NCBI RefSeq assembly: GCF_000172155.1
Contig: NZ_ABIZ01000001.1
Span: 3,567,105-3,631,104, forward strand
Direction of reading: 5' to 3'
DNA: 64,000 bases
Source: Verrucomicrobium spinosum DSM 4136 = JCM 18804
GTDB lineage: Bacteria > Verrucomicrobiota > Verrucomicrobiia > Verrucomicrobiales > Verrucomicrobiaceae
The position numbers and the translations under genes are program-made. Below the pieces are notes generated by a model. That model was given only the letters and a program-made list of their open reading frames with translations, was not told where the DNA came from and ran no database searches. This document shows, in pieces, positions 1-8,678 of this stretch. Within the stretch, counting starts at the first letter, position 1; each line of letters begins with the position of its first letter.

Positions 1-200
1 ACCGTGCGCTGGGCGTCGTCAAATTCGGTGTACTTCCGAGTGCGTTCATCCGCCTGTAGGATGCCCTCTGCGGAGACGAACTCCGTCACCATGACATCGG
101 CACCCAGCTCCTTGCACAGACTGCGAAAGACCATGTCTGTGACGCCCGCCATGGGGGCGAGATAGAGGGGGAATTTGCCAGGGGAGAGCCAGGGAAGCAT
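1..200 (-). CDS. tRNA-dihydrouridine synthase, N-terminal part (gene runs off the window)
   Basis: Read on the minus strand from an ATG at 200, the first 66 codons encode the N-terminus of a Dus-family flavoprotein. The diagnostic segment LAPMAGVTDMVFRSLCKELG (residues about 14-33) is the start of the FMN-binding TIM barrel. It is followed by the expected VTEFVSAEGI stretch. Family knowledge: Dus enzymes use FMN and NADPH to reduce uridine in tRNA D-loops, in the cytoplasm. The catalytic cysteine lies beyond the cut end, so the DusA/B/C subtype cannot be set from this fragment. A divergently oriented lipoprotein gene starts 110 bp away. Confidence 0.85.
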   Translation of the reverse strand, partial: MLPWLSPGKFPLYLAPMAGVTDMVFRSLCKELGADVMVTEFVSAEGILQADERTRKYTEFDDAQRT

Positions 201-309
201 TTCTATAACATGGCTTCAAATTGCCAAATCCTCAAGGAGGAGCAATTTTGGCGAACAAAGTGCGCAATCCGGGTTGTATAACTATCCTCACTCTGAGAAG
301 ATACATACC

Positions 310-765
310 ATGAAACTGAAGCACATCCTCATCATTGCCCTGCTTGCTGGCGGCATCACCGCCTGCGAAAAGAAAGCGGGCTCGCAGACCGAAGCCGACA
401 AAAAGGCCGACGAGGCCTCTGAGAAGGTGGAGCAGGCTAAGGACGCCATCAAAGACGCCACCAAGGCGGCTGGTGATGCCGCAGCTGCCAAGCTCGACGA
501 AGCTAAAGAATCCGCCACCAAAGCCGCTGATGAACTCAAGGCCAAGGCTGAGAAGGCTGCGGCAGATGCCAAGGCTGCCGGAGAGAAGGCAGTTGGAGCC
601 ACAGCGGATGCCGTGAAAGACGCCGCGAAGAAGGTGGAAGAAGCCGTGACCCCGGCTCCGACGCCTCCTCCCGTCCCTGCTCCGGCACCGGCACCGGCCC
701 CAGTGCCTGCTCCGGAAGCCGCCCCGGCTCCCGCGCCAGCACCTGCTCCCGCGCCTGGTTCCTAG
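310..765 (+). CDS. Ala/Lys-rich lipoprotein with a Pro-Ala tail
   Basis: A 151-residue protein. The ATG at 310 is preferred over an upstream in-frame ATG at 175 because it begins a clean lipoprotein signal (MKLKHILIIALLAGGITAC) with the lipobox cysteine at residue 19. GAGAAG lies just upstream as a possible ribosome binding site. The mature part (about residues 25-110) is a long charged helix made of loose 11-residue-like repeats (KAADELKAKAEKAA type), as in LEA-like or apolipoprotein-like helices. The last about 35 residues alternate Pro and Ala, which would give a stiff extended tail. It is probably anchored in the outer or inner membrane and may act as an envelope spacer, but that role is inference. 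No enzyme motif is present. A strong terminator follows at 813-845. Confidence 0.75.
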   Translation: MKLKHILIIALLAGGITACEKKAGSQTEADKKADEASEKVEQAKDAIKDATKAAGDAAAAKLDEAKESATKAADELKAKAEKAAADAKAAGEKAVGATADAVKDAAKKVEEAVTPAPTPPPVPAPAPAPAPVPAPEAAPAPAPAPAPAPGS

Positions 766-812
766 GCTCGGAGTGTGAGAGGAGATCGTCGTTGACGATC
801 TTGAAATGATTC

Positions 813-845
813 AAACGGCATCGAAGCAATTCGATGCCGTTTTTG
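813..845 (+). terminator. Rho-independent terminator after the Ala/Pro lipoprotein gene
   Basis: Perfect 13-bp inverted repeat (813-825 with 830-842) with a GCAA tetraloop, running into a T tract. It ends the transcript of the lipoprotein gene that stops at 765. Confidence 0.85.
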
Positions 846-901
846 CGTTGTGACTGGAGATGGGTGCCAGATTTCCAGGAACCCCTTGCGGGAGAGATGT
901 G

Positions 902-976
902 TGAGGCACCATGCCTCAGATTCTCTCTGCGGAAAGGCCCGCCCCAAGGCACATTCATGTGCGAATGGGGCGGGCC
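902..976 (-). terminator. Paired hairpins at the 3' end of the membrane-protein operon
   Basis: Two inverted repeats. TGAGGCA/TGCCTCA pairs 902-908 with 912-918. An 11-bp GC-rich stem pairs 936-946 with 966-976 and has a smaller GCACAT/ATGTGC hairpin nested in its loop. On the minus strand the larger stem lies about 30 bp after the stop at 1006 and is followed by a short T-rich stretch, so it probably ends that operon. Confidence 0.5.
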
Positions 977-1005
977 AGGAGATCGAGCGGGCCTGAATCT
1001 TTCGG

Positions 1006-2202
1006 CTATTGGGGAGATCTTGCCGGTTGTTCCTTTCCGCGGTTTGTGGCGTGGACAAGAATGCCGCCGACTGCTCCCATTGCACCGCCGCCAGCCACCG
1101 TAAGGGCGATTGGGGTGGTGAAGCCCAGGAATTTGCGCCAATCTTCGGCAGAGAGGCTGTTCCAGACATCAACCGACTTGACCACATTCCAGCCGTAATT
1201 CACAAAAGAATTGCTTCCAGAGCCCCCGGGATGGAGCCAGAAGCTGGCAAAAAACCCCGCCGTGGCACCCGCGACCAAGCCCCAACGAATCCAACGTGAG
1301 GAAACGCGATCTACTGGCCAGGACAACAGGAAGGGCAGGTTCACCAGGAAGATGAATGCGAGCAACTCATTGTTGATAAATGCCACCCCCCCCATGAGCC
1401 AGTCGATGCTGCGGTGCATCACGAGCAGGGAGATCCCCGTCAAAAAGCCCAGGACACGATTCCCGATGGCAAAAATGCAGAGGAACTCCAGGAAGAGTCC
1501 GCTGCCGAAGAACAGGCGCGAGAGCCCGGGGTGCTCCAGCATCCAGATCGCCTCAGGCGGATTGCCTGCGAATGCGGGGTCGAAGTTGTTTAAATAGCTC
1601 TGGCGGGCGGTCTTGAGCATATCCATCGCCACGTTGTTGGAATTCCAGAGCCACATGCCTCCAGAGTTGTCGAGCTTGGTGAAGACGGAGATGAAGTACA
1701 TTCCCGTGAGAATGACCTGGGCCTGCACAAACATCCAGGCGCGCAGCTTTTCATCAGGCGGGGCCAGGGTGAACTTCTCCCGGAAGTTGTAGTAGAGAAC
1801 CGCGATGGCCTGGATGATGAGCGTGCAGCTCACGATCTGGTACCCGTGGTGGGTGAAGCCCTGCGAGTTGTACAAGGTGAACGGCAGGACATGCATCAGT
1901 GCCAGCACGGGCAGCACCAGCGGGAGAGCCGCTCCGGCGACGTAGAAGACGAGCAGACCCGCAAAGATGGCGCGGTAAACATTCCAGGTGGAGGGGTCCG
2001 CCAGCCAGGTGAGCCAGAGCTTTCCATCGTTGATGCCATGCAGCAGCTTCAGCAGGCCCACGGGGTGCGGCTCCTGCGTGTAGTCGATGCTCAGCCGGAG
2101 GGTGAACAGCAGGAAGAGCGAGAAGAGGAGCCGGGAGAGAAAGCCCTCTACGGCAGAGACTTTGGGCAGGGTATTCCAGCCAGAGAAGAGCCATTTGATC
2201 AT
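1006..2202 (-). CDS. Polytopic membrane protein, HTTM/VKGC-like
   Basis: A 398-residue integral membrane protein with about nine to ten hydrophobic segments, for example near residues 25-40, 78-105, 120-140, 160-178, 232-262 and 278-298. Conserved-looking polar clusters sit between them (NSQGFTHHGYQ and KLDNSGGMWLWNS). The layout, with an aromatic-rich core and histidines in loops, resembles HTTM/vitamin-K-carboxylase-like membrane proteins, but I cannot confirm family membership by eye. Its ATG overlaps the stop of the upstream gene by ATGA, so the two are translationally coupled. The function is unknown and probably involves the inner membrane. Confidence 0.6.
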   Translation of the reverse strand: MIKWLFSGWNTLPKVSAVEGFLSRLLFSLFLLFTLRLSIDYTQEPHPVGLLKLLHGINDGKLWLTWLADPSTWNVYRAIFAGLLVFYVAGAALPLVLPVLALMHVLPFTLYNSQGFTHHGYQIVSCTLIIQAIAVLYYNFREKFTLAPPDEKLRAWMFVQAQVILTGMYFISVFTKLDNSGGMWLWNSNNVAMDMLKTARQSYLNNFDPAFAGNPPEAIWMLEHPGLSRLFFGSGLFLEFLCIFAIGNRVLGFLTGISLLVMHRSIDWLMGGVAFINNELLAFIFLVNLPFLLSWPVDRVSSRWIRWGLVAGATAGFFASFWLHPGGSGSNSFVNYGWNVVKSVDVWNSLSAEDWRKFLGFTTPIALTVAGGGAMGAVGGILVHATNRGKEQPARSPQ

Positions 2203-2741
2203 CGTGCCTGGGGGGTGAGGGTTTCCTTGCCGATCAGTTCGACTTCCTCGACTACTTTGCTGTCTTTGTAGCTGATATATGACTTGATGATTTGAAGCTG
2301 GTCGGGCAGGACCTGGTTCTTTCCTTTGGCCTCGTGCCGCATCTGGACGAACATTTCATCACAAACTTGTTGCACCATGGCGGGAGGCAGATCTTTGGCC
2401 TTGATGTCGTGCTTCTTGGCGAGTTCCTCCGCTTTTTTGCGGTAGATTTTCCCGATCTTCGGGCAGGTGATGCCGGTCAGCTTCTGTACCGGGATGGGCT
2501 GCCCATTCCCATCCGCTACTGTGTAGTAGGGGCGTTCGGCACTTGGATTGGAGTACATGGGGTAGTTGGAAAACGGATAGTTCTCCTTCAACAAGAGTGA
2601 GAGGGCAGTGTAGATCAGAAGTGCGCCAATGGGGCTGCGCTTGAGAAAGGCCCAAGCTTTTTTTGCTGGGGGGGATAGGTGCGCCATTGGGGAAACCCTG
2701 ATGGGCTCCTGAATGGCGGGGGGCTGGACAACGGAAGGCAT
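2199..2741 (-). CDS. Membrane-anchored hypothetical protein, partner of the HTTM-like gene
   Basis: About 180 residues from the ATG at 2741; a start at 2687 (MAHLSPPAKK) is equally possible, since neither has a clear ribosome binding site. One hydrophobic segment (GALLIYTALSLLL) is followed by an aromatic/proline segment (YPFSNYPMYSNP) and a charged, Lys-rich soluble part. The open frame extends upstream to 3188, but that part is the antisense of the divergent secreted-protein gene and should not be annotated. It is the first gene of a two-gene operon with the HTTM-like protein and possibly forms a complex with it (inference). No known domain was recognised. Confidence 0.6.
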   Translation of the reverse strand: MPSVVQPPAIQEPIRVSPMAHLSPPAKKAWAFLKRSPIGALLIYTALSLLLKENYPFSNYPMYSNPSAERPYYTVADGNGQPIPVQKLTGITCPKIGKIYRKKAEELAKKHDIKAKDLPPAMVQQVCDEMFVQMRHEAKGKNQVLPDQLQIIKSYISYKDSKVVEEVELIGKETLTPQAR

Positions 2742-2901
2742 GGCGGGTAGACGGGAAAAGTCGGGCGGAGAAAAGCAGGTACCTTTTGCTAGCTGCATCA
2801 CGTATCCATGACAAGTCGTTGATTGACAATGGCTCCGCGGATTTTGATTGTATGGAAAGATTGAGTGAGGTAAATTATCAACGGTCGTGAAGTATTTCTT
2901 T

Positions 2902-4947
2902 ATGAAACGGCAAGTTCTCCCCTGGTTTGCGGTGGGGAGTGTTTGCGCCGCTGTCTTGCAGTTTAGCATTTTTGGCCAGGACCCGGGAGTTGCAATCTCT
3001 CCGGTCCTGCCTGCAATCGCACCTGTGGTGGAAGGGTCAATTAGGGTGTTACCGAGTCCCTCGCCGGTTGACCCCGTTGCCCATCCGGCGGCTCCACCCT
3101 CGGTGGAGGGACCCGTCATCCCGCCGACGGTGGTCGCGGCGTCCGCGACTCCTGGGGACATGCCGGTGGGGACCCTGCCGGAACCCATTGCGGAGCCCCG
3201 CCGGGTGCGCCAACCCCTTCAGGAGTACTTTACGGTGTTCGATCCCCAGCGGGAGGCTCGCCAGAACGTGCACGAGAAGGTCAACCCGTTCATCACCTAC
3301 ACCCACCTCGGCACCGACTTTGGTTTCATTGGCAACGGCCAGGAGTCCATTGGCTGTGAGCGGGGTGCCGTGCTGATCAACATGCCTCAGGGCTACTGGG
3401 CGGGCATGTGGCATGGGCTGGCAGGCATCGGCACTGATCTGGACTCCCAGCTCGACTTCCGCGCGTGCTACCCGCCCTTCATGAACACCAAGTTTCAGCC
3501 CAAGATTGTGGGTTTCGAACTCCGTGGGAAGGGGAAGGGGACGTTGAAGGTTGAGATCAAATCCTCCCTGCAACAGGTGCTGTGGATGAAGCCCTTTGTT
3601 CTGGATACCCCGGATATCCGCACCCAGGTGGAGCCCGTGAACCCAGACCAGGTAGGGAAAGCCAAGTACCTCAACTGGGTGGCTGAGTCTGGGACGGATG
3701 TCTCCTTGGATTCCGTTTCTTTCATTGTCCAGGCACCGGCCATTCCTTTCGACGAATATGTGTTTCTCACCAGCTATGCCAAGCTGGCGCGCTGCTTCAG
3801 TCTGCGGACGGCTTGGGTAAGAGACCGTGCCCACATCCGGGATGGGCATTTTGACAACGTTCCGGCCACGGGCCTTTTTGCCATGTGCTCGGCGCTGGCC
3901 GCGGAACTGGGTGTGGTGGACCACAAGTTCGCACGGGACCTGGTGTACCGCGTAAATGACAACATCACCCGGCTCGACAGCTCGCGCGGGCTGCTGCCTC
4001 ACTTCGTGAAGGTGTTTGAGAATGGACACTACGGCATTGTGCCAGGCACGGAGTACAGCCTCGTGGACACAGCCATCTACTACCATGCCATGTTGGTGGC
4101 AGCAGAGATTTTGCGGGATCAGCCGCTCAAGGATCATCTGACAGATCAATTGCGGGCTATTGTGCTGGATGAGATGCTGGTGGATGGGGAAGGGTACATC
4201 CGTCACGGCGTGCGCGAGGATCGGGTGACACCATTGCGTGCCGTGTGGCGTGACTGGGGTGGGGAGACCGCACTGGTGCTGGCCATGGCCAACATGACCG
4301 CCAAGCCCCCGCCGCTTAAGATGGCCACTACTGGGCGGGTTTACGACGGCACAGGGTTCATTCCAGAAATTCAGAGCCTGTTCTATCCAGACTTCGATCA
4401 GGAAACGGCGGATGCGATCTCCCGGCAGAGCTGGCCAGCCATCCGCAAGGACATGCTAAAGCGCCAGAAGGAATACTTCCCCAAGAACTGGCCGGACAGC
4501 CAGGCGGCCAAGGAGCGCTTCTTCGGCCTCTCCGCTGGCGAGGCTCAGCACGGTAACGGCTACATGGTGGGAGGCGTGGACCTGCCGCAGCAGACCGTCA
4601 TTCACCCGCACTATGTGCTGCTCTCCGGGAGCACTGATCCCGACCCGGAAGGTGTTTATGATCTGCTTCGCAAGATGGAGGATGATCAGCTCTTTCCCCC
4701 GTGGGGGATGGTGGAGAATTTCACCAAGGACCTTGACGAATATCTTCCCATGTTGGGGGCTCTGAATGCCAGTTTTGAATGCTTGGGGGCGTACAACCTC
4801 ATGGCCAGGCACCGCAAGGCCAAGAACCTGGTTTACGAAGCGTCACGTTCGAATTCTGAACTCCGCCGTGGAGTCAGCATCTTCTACCCGGTGGCCACCA
4901 CTTCGGCAGAGGCGAGCAAGACGGGCATTTCATTGACGGTGCGGTAG
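2902..4947 (+). CDS. Secreted glycosidase-like (alpha/alpha)6-barrel protein
   Basis: A 681-residue exported protein. The ATG at 2902 (MKRQVLPWFAVG) gives a normal signal peptide; an in-frame GTG at 2887 adds five residues. A Pro/Ala-rich linker (about residues 35-100) precedes a long globular part. That part contains a GTDFGFIGNGQES segment, then WVRDRAHIRDGHFDNVPATG, RLDSSRGLLPHF and a C-terminal GYMVGGVDLPQQTVIHPHY segment. The many Asp/Glu/Trp/Tyr residues spaced on predicted helices suggest a six-hairpin glycoside hydrolase fold (GH144-like or similar); the exact family is inference. It acts in the periplasm or outside the cell. Its 3' end overlaps the convergent Trm112-like gene by 64 bp. 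Confidence 0.55.
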   Translation: MKRQVLPWFAVGSVCAAVLQFSIFGQDPGVAISPVLPAIAPVVEGSIRVLPSPSPVDPVAHPAAPPSVEGPVIPPTVVAASATPGDMPVGTLPEPIAEPRRVRQPLQEYFTVFDPQREARQNVHEKVNPFITYTHLGTDFGFIGNGQESIGCERGAVLINMPQGYWAGMWHGLAGIGTDLDSQLDFRACYPPFMNTKFQPKIVGFELRGKGKGTLKVEIKSSLQQVLWMKPFVLDTPDIRTQVEPVNPDQVGKAKYLNWVAESGTDVSLDSVSFIVQAPAIPFDEYVFLTSYAKLARCFSLRTAWVRDRAHIRDGHFDNVPATGLFAMCSALAAELGVVDHKFARDLVYRVNDNITRLDSSRGLLPHFVKVFENGHYGIVPGTEYSLVDTAIYYHAMLVAAEILRDQPLKDHLTDQLRAIVLDEMLVDGEGYIRHGVREDRVTPLRAVWRDWGGETALVLAMANMTAKPPPLKMATTGRVYDGTGFIPEIQSLFYPDFDQETADAISRQSWPAIRKDMLKRQKEYFPKNWPDSQAAKERFFGLSAGEAQHGNGYMVGGVDLPQQTVIHPHYVLLSGSTDPDPEGVYDLLRKMEDDQLFPPWGMVENFTKDLDEYLPMLGALNASFECLGAYNLMARHRKAKNLVYEASRSNSELRRGVSIFYPVATTSAEASKTGISLTVR

Positions 4948-5087
4948 ATCCGGCTGCCGTCCTCTGTTGCCAGGGCTTCCTCGTCTGCAGGAATGCCGTG
5001 GGCGCTCTTTTCAGCTTCCGTGGCCAGGCGCAGCGGCTGCTTGGTATTGGGGCAGCGTAGCAGGGCGATCATGGCTGGGGAGAGCAT
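4884..5087 (-). CDS. Trm112-like small protein
   Basis: A 67-residue protein. It carries the Trm112/YcaR-type pattern: LLRCPNTKQPL near the N-terminus and a C-terminal YRTVNEMPVLL, which matches the usual Y-x-I-x-D/E-G/M-I-P-V-M/L ending. Only one cysteine is left, so the zinc ribbon of some homologues is not intact. Trm112-like proteins act as small partners of methyltransferases or LPS enzymes; which partner applies here is not visible. The last 64 bp overlap the end of the convergent secreted-protein gene, which is unusual but keeps both family signatures intact. Confidence 0.7.
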   Translation of the reverse strand: MLSPAMIALLRCPNTKQPLRLATEAEKSAHGIPADEEALATEDGSRIYRTVNEMPVLLASAEVVATG

Positions 5088-5282
5088 GATCCAACCTATG
5101 ATGGAGACGGAATCCGGGCAATCAGGAAGTTGCCTTGCCTGGGGAGCAGGAGCGGGGCTTCGGTAACGCCGGGCAGCAGTGGAAAAAGGATTGTCTTGGA
5201 GTGGCGGTTTTGTTGCAATGCCGCGCTTGGAACTCCGTACTGGGTTCCACTCGTTTTTTCCTCAGCCTCCTTGCTCCCACCC

Positions 5283-6827
5283 ATGACCAATTCGACGACT
5301 GCAATCCGGCCGGACATGCGCCTCTTCTGGGCGTGTTTCATCGCTCTCGTGGCGACCTCCTTCGTTTTTGGGGTGAGGGCGAATACCATTGGCGACCTTC
5401 AGGCCACCTTTAACCTCTCCGAGCAGGAGAAGGGTGCCATCAACGGGGCGGGCATGTGGCCCTTTGCGCTCAGCATCATCTTCTTCAGTCTCATCATTGA
5501 CCGCATTGGCTACAAGACGGTGGCGGTGTTCGCCGTGATTTGCCACGCCGTGGCGTTGATTCTCACGCTCCGGGCAACGGGATACCAGTCGTTCTACTGG
5601 AGCACGCTGTTGGTCTCCGTGGGAAATGGCACCGTTGAAGCCTTTGTAAACCCGGTGGTGGCAACACTGTTCCCCCGCCAGAAGGCAAAGTGGCTCAACA
5701 TTCTTCACGCTGGCTGGCCCGCAGGTCTGGCCCTGGGGGCGCTCTTTGCCGTGCTGCTCGGATCCGGGGCTGACAAGGCTGCCAACCTGAGGTGGGCGTA
5801 TGGTGCCTGCTTTATACCAGTTGTGATTTATGCGGCATTGATCCTCCCACGGCAGTTCCCGGCGAACGAACGTGTGGCGGCTGGCGTGAGCTATCGGGAC
5901 ATGCTGAAGGAAGTCGGAGCGGTGGGTTTCTTCATCATCACGGCTTTGACCGTGCCTGCGGTGTCTCAGATGATGAGCCAGCCTGCGTCTCTCCCCGTCG
6001 TGCTTGCGATAGCCTCGGTGGTTGCGATTGCCATGGGGCTGTACACCCGGTCCTTGGGAAACTGGCTCTTCATCTTTGTCCTCATCACCATCGGACCACT
6101 GGCGACCACTGAGCTGGGTACAGATGGTTGGATGCCCGACCTTCTCAAACTCAGTGGTCCGGACTTCCCGCACTTTGAGACCTGGATCTTCGTGTACACC
6201 TCCGTGATCATGACGGCGCTGCGATTCTATGCTGGCCCGATCGTGCACAAGTTCTCGCCCATCGGGCTGCTGGTCATCGGTGCCGCCATCGCTGTGGTGG
6301 GGCTTCTCTGCCTGTCGCAATCGGCCGGCTGGGTCATCTTGGGGGCGGCTACCGTCTATGCCTTGGGAAAAACCTTCCTCTGGAGCACAACGTTGGGAAT
6401 GGTGTCCGAGCAGTTTCCCAAAGGTGGGGCGCTTACCCTGAACGGTGTTTCCGCCGTGGGAGTCCTCTTCCTCGGCGTGCTGGGTACTCCTGCGATTGGC
6501 TACAAACAGGACCTGGACATGGACAAGCGTCTCTCCGCGACTGAGAACGTTGCCCTCTATGCCAAGGTCAAAGGGGAGGAAAAACCCACCATCTTCGGCA
6601 GTGCGCCGAGCCTGGACCAGACGAAGATCAAGACTCTGACTCCCGAAGAGACCAAGCAACTGGAGCGGGCCCAGGCTGCGAGCAAGCTGCATGTGTTCGT
6701 GAACATTGCCATTCTCCCAGCCTTCATGTTCTTGTGCTATTTAGGCATGTTTTTGTATTTTAAGGCCAAGGGCGGCTATAAACCCGTCGCACTGGGGCAT
6801 GCTGACGAGGCAGATCCCGGTTTCTAA
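5283..6827 (+). CDS. MFS transporter, first of a tandem paralogous pair
   Basis: A 514-residue major facilitator with about 12 membrane segments. The start at 5283 (MTNSTTAIRPDMRLFW) is preferred over the longer open frame, which would prepend a non-hydrophobic leader. Shared signatures with the next gene are LNILHAGWPAGL after TM4-5, ALRFYAGPIVHKFSP, KTFLWSTTLGMVSEQFPKGG and a GTPAIGYKQD loop. A hydrophilic insertion of about 60 residues (about 415-475) lies before the last membrane helix, longer than in typical MFS proteins. The substrate is unknown; a sugar is a guess only. A short CGGCTG/CAGCCG hairpin (6871-6885) sits between this gene and the next. Confidence 0.85.
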   Translation: MTNSTTAIRPDMRLFWACFIALVATSFVFGVRANTIGDLQATFNLSEQEKGAINGAGMWPFALSIIFFSLIIDRIGYKTVAVFAVICHAVALILTLRATGYQSFYWSTLLVSVGNGTVEAFVNPVVATLFPRQKAKWLNILHAGWPAGLALGALFAVLLGSGADKAANLRWAYGACFIPVVIYAALILPRQFPANERVAAGVSYRDMLKEVGAVGFFIITALTVPAVSQMMSQPASLPVVLAIASVVAIAMGLYTRSLGNWLFIFVLITIGPLATTELGTDGWMPDLLKLSGPDFPHFETWIFVYTSVIMTALRFYAGPIVHKFSPIGLLVIGAAIAVVGLLCLSQSAGWVILGAATVYALGKTFLWSTTLGMVSEQFPKGGALTLNGVSAVGVLFLGVLGTPAIGYKQDLDMDKRLSATENVALYAKVKGEEKPTIFGSAPSLDQTKIKTLTPEETKQLERAQAASKLHVFVNIAILPAFMFLCYLGMFLYFKAKGGYKPVALGHADEADPGF

Positions 6828-6966
6828 CCGAGTTTTTCCTTGAGGCATCCCGCCTTTCTGTTTAAAAACGCGGCTGCTTCAGCCGTTCCTTGGTTTCGTA
6901 CGGAGCTTCTTCCGGCAAAGTCACCTCACTCACCAGACAGACATCAACCAAATACACAACACACAC

Positions 6967-8550
6967 ATGAGTAGCAACGCGGGCATCGCGCCCAATGCAA
7001 ATCGCCTCCTTTGGGCAGGCTTTATGGCCATCTTGGCCGCCGGCGTCGGATTCTCCGTTCGCGGCGGAATCTTGGGCCAGTGGTCTCACCAGTTCGGCTT
7101 CACCATGACGGAGCTGGGCACCATCACCGGAGGGGGGCTTACCGGCTTCGGCGTTGTGATTATATTGACAAGCCTTTTTGCCGACAAAATTGGCTACGGC
7201 AAGCTGATGATCGCAGCATTCCTGCTGCACTTCGTCTCGGCCGTGCTAACGCTTGCCACGCCAGCATTCTTTGCGTCCGGTGGAAAGGAAGCCGCCTACT
7301 GGTGCCTCTTCTCGGCCATGTTTATCTTCGCCATTGGTAATGGTGTTTGCGAAGCGGTAGTCAATCCTCTCACTGCGACGCTGTTCCCCTCGAACAAGAC
7401 CCATTACCTTAACATTCTCCACGCCGGTTGGCCTGCAGGTTTGGTGATCGGTGGTCTCGCTTCCACGTTCATGTCGGCCAAGACGGATGCCTCTGGTGCC
7501 GTCATCGCTGCCGCAGTGGACTGGAAGATCCAAATGTCCTTGTTCCTCATTCCTGTCGTGCTCTACGGCGTGATGTTGATTGGGCAGAAGTTCCCGAAGT
7601 CCGAGGTGGAGTCCGCTGGTGTGACGATTGGCGAAATGGTCAAGTCCGTCATTGCTCCTCTATTCTTTGTCCTCATCGTGTTGCATGCTCTGGTGGGCTA
7701 TGTTGAACTGGGCACGGATTCCTGGATTGCCAAGATTACCGGCAATATCATGGCCAGCCCTGCCAATGGATTGAAGCTGATGGTTTACACCTCGCTTCTC
7801 ATGTTCGCCCTGCGCTTTGTGGCGGGTCCGATCGTTCACCGTATCTCTCCTCTGGGTCTGCTTTTTGTCAGCGGGATTCTGGGCTGCATCGGTCTGACGC
7901 TCTTGGGCAATGCGACCAGCATCGCCATGTGTGTGGTGGCCGCCACGGTCTATGCCTGCGGGAAGACCTTCCTCTGGCCGACCATGTTGGCCGTGACTTC
8001 TGAGCGGTTCCCCAAGGGTGGTGCGGTAGCCATCGGATTGATTGGTGGCGTGGGAATGTTGTCAGCTGGTCTCCTGGGGGGGCCTGCCATCGGTTACAAG
8101 CAGGACTACTTCGCAACGAAGCAGCTTGAAGTGAAGGCTCCTGAAACGTATGGCCGCTACTCTGTTGCCGAGCCCAAGGGGTTCCTCTTCCTTCCGAAGA
8201 TCAAAGGTCTGGACGGTGCCAAAGTGGGCGTCCTTGAGGACAAAGGTAAAGAGCTTGCCAACGTTGGCGCGGCTCTCGCCAAAGATGGCAAGCAGGATAA
8301 GAACCACGATGCTCTCGCCACCTGGTGGGAATCCTCCAAGTCTTCGGTCGAAGCTGACATTCAGCCGGTCAAGGATGCCACACTTGAAGGCAGCCGCATG
8401 GCCCTAAAGGTGACGGCAGCCGTTCCAGCGATCATGGCGGTCCTTTACCTGCTCCTGATTCTTTACTTCAAGGCAACTGGAGGCTACAAGGCCCTGCAAG
8501 TGACTGGTGAACAGATCGCTGGTGGTGTGCAAGGCCCTGGTGAAGGCTGA
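6967..8550 (+). CDS. MFS transporter, second of a tandem paralogous pair
   Basis: A 527-residue paralogue of the preceding gene with the same signatures (LNILHAGWPAGLV, ALRFVAGPIVHRISP, KTFLWPTMLAVTSERFPKGG, GGPAIGYKQDYF). The hydrophilic insertion before the last helix is longer here, about 90 residues and Lys/Asp-rich (about 390-480). The first cytoplasmic loop and TM1 differ (GFSVRGGILGQW), so substrate choice may have diverged after duplication. Both proteins end with a KATGGYKAL/KAKGGYKPV-type segment after the last helix. A strong terminator follows at 8586-8618. Confidence 0.85.
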   Translation: MSSNAGIAPNANRLLWAGFMAILAAGVGFSVRGGILGQWSHQFGFTMTELGTITGGGLTGFGVVIILTSLFADKIGYGKLMIAAFLLHFVSAVLTLATPAFFASGGKEAAYWCLFSAMFIFAIGNGVCEAVVNPLTATLFPSNKTHYLNILHAGWPAGLVIGGLASTFMSAKTDASGAVIAAAVDWKIQMSLFLIPVVLYGVMLIGQKFPKSEVESAGVTIGEMVKSVIAPLFFVLIVLHALVGYVELGTDSWIAKITGNIMASPANGLKLMVYTSLLMFALRFVAGPIVHRISPLGLLFVSGILGCIGLTLLGNATSIAMCVVAATVYACGKTFLWPTMLAVTSERFPKGGAVAIGLIGGVGMLSAGLLGGPAIGYKQDYFATKQLEVKAPETYGRYSVAEPKGFLFLPKIKGLDGAKVGVLEDKGKELANVGAALAKDGKQDKNHDALATWWESSKSSVEADIQPVKDATLEGSRMALKVTAAVPAIMAVLYLLLILYFKATGGYKALQVTGEQIAGGVQGPGEG

Positions 8551-8585
8551 GACGGCGATCCTCCCTGAGTTCGAATAGACGTTTG

Positions 8586-8618
8586 TGGGACGAGGTCTGT
8601 GCCTCGTCCCATTTTTTT
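8586..8618 (+). terminator. Rho-independent terminator after the MFS pair
   Basis: Ten-base stem TGGGACGAGG (8586-8595) pairs with CCTCGTCCCA (8602-8611) around a 6-nt loop and is followed by seven T residues. It closes the transporter transcription unit before the LolA-like gene. Confidence 0.9.
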
Positions 8619-8678
8619 GGTGGTTGGGTCAGACGCTTGAACTGCTTGCCCATGCCGGAATGGACTGCATGGTTAGGC

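Noticed and set aside
2742-3188. N-terminal extension of the minus-strand membrane-anchored protein
   Set aside because: It is antisense to the start of the divergent secreted protein and is Gly/Thr-rich without a plausible start.
3049-4206. Long minus-strand frame (385 codons)
   Set aside because: Antisense of the secreted glycosidase-like gene, which has a signal peptide and coherent sequence.
5262-6692. Minus-strand frame of 476 codons opposite the MFS gene
   Set aside because: His/Gln/Arg-rich shadow of a clear MFS transporter.
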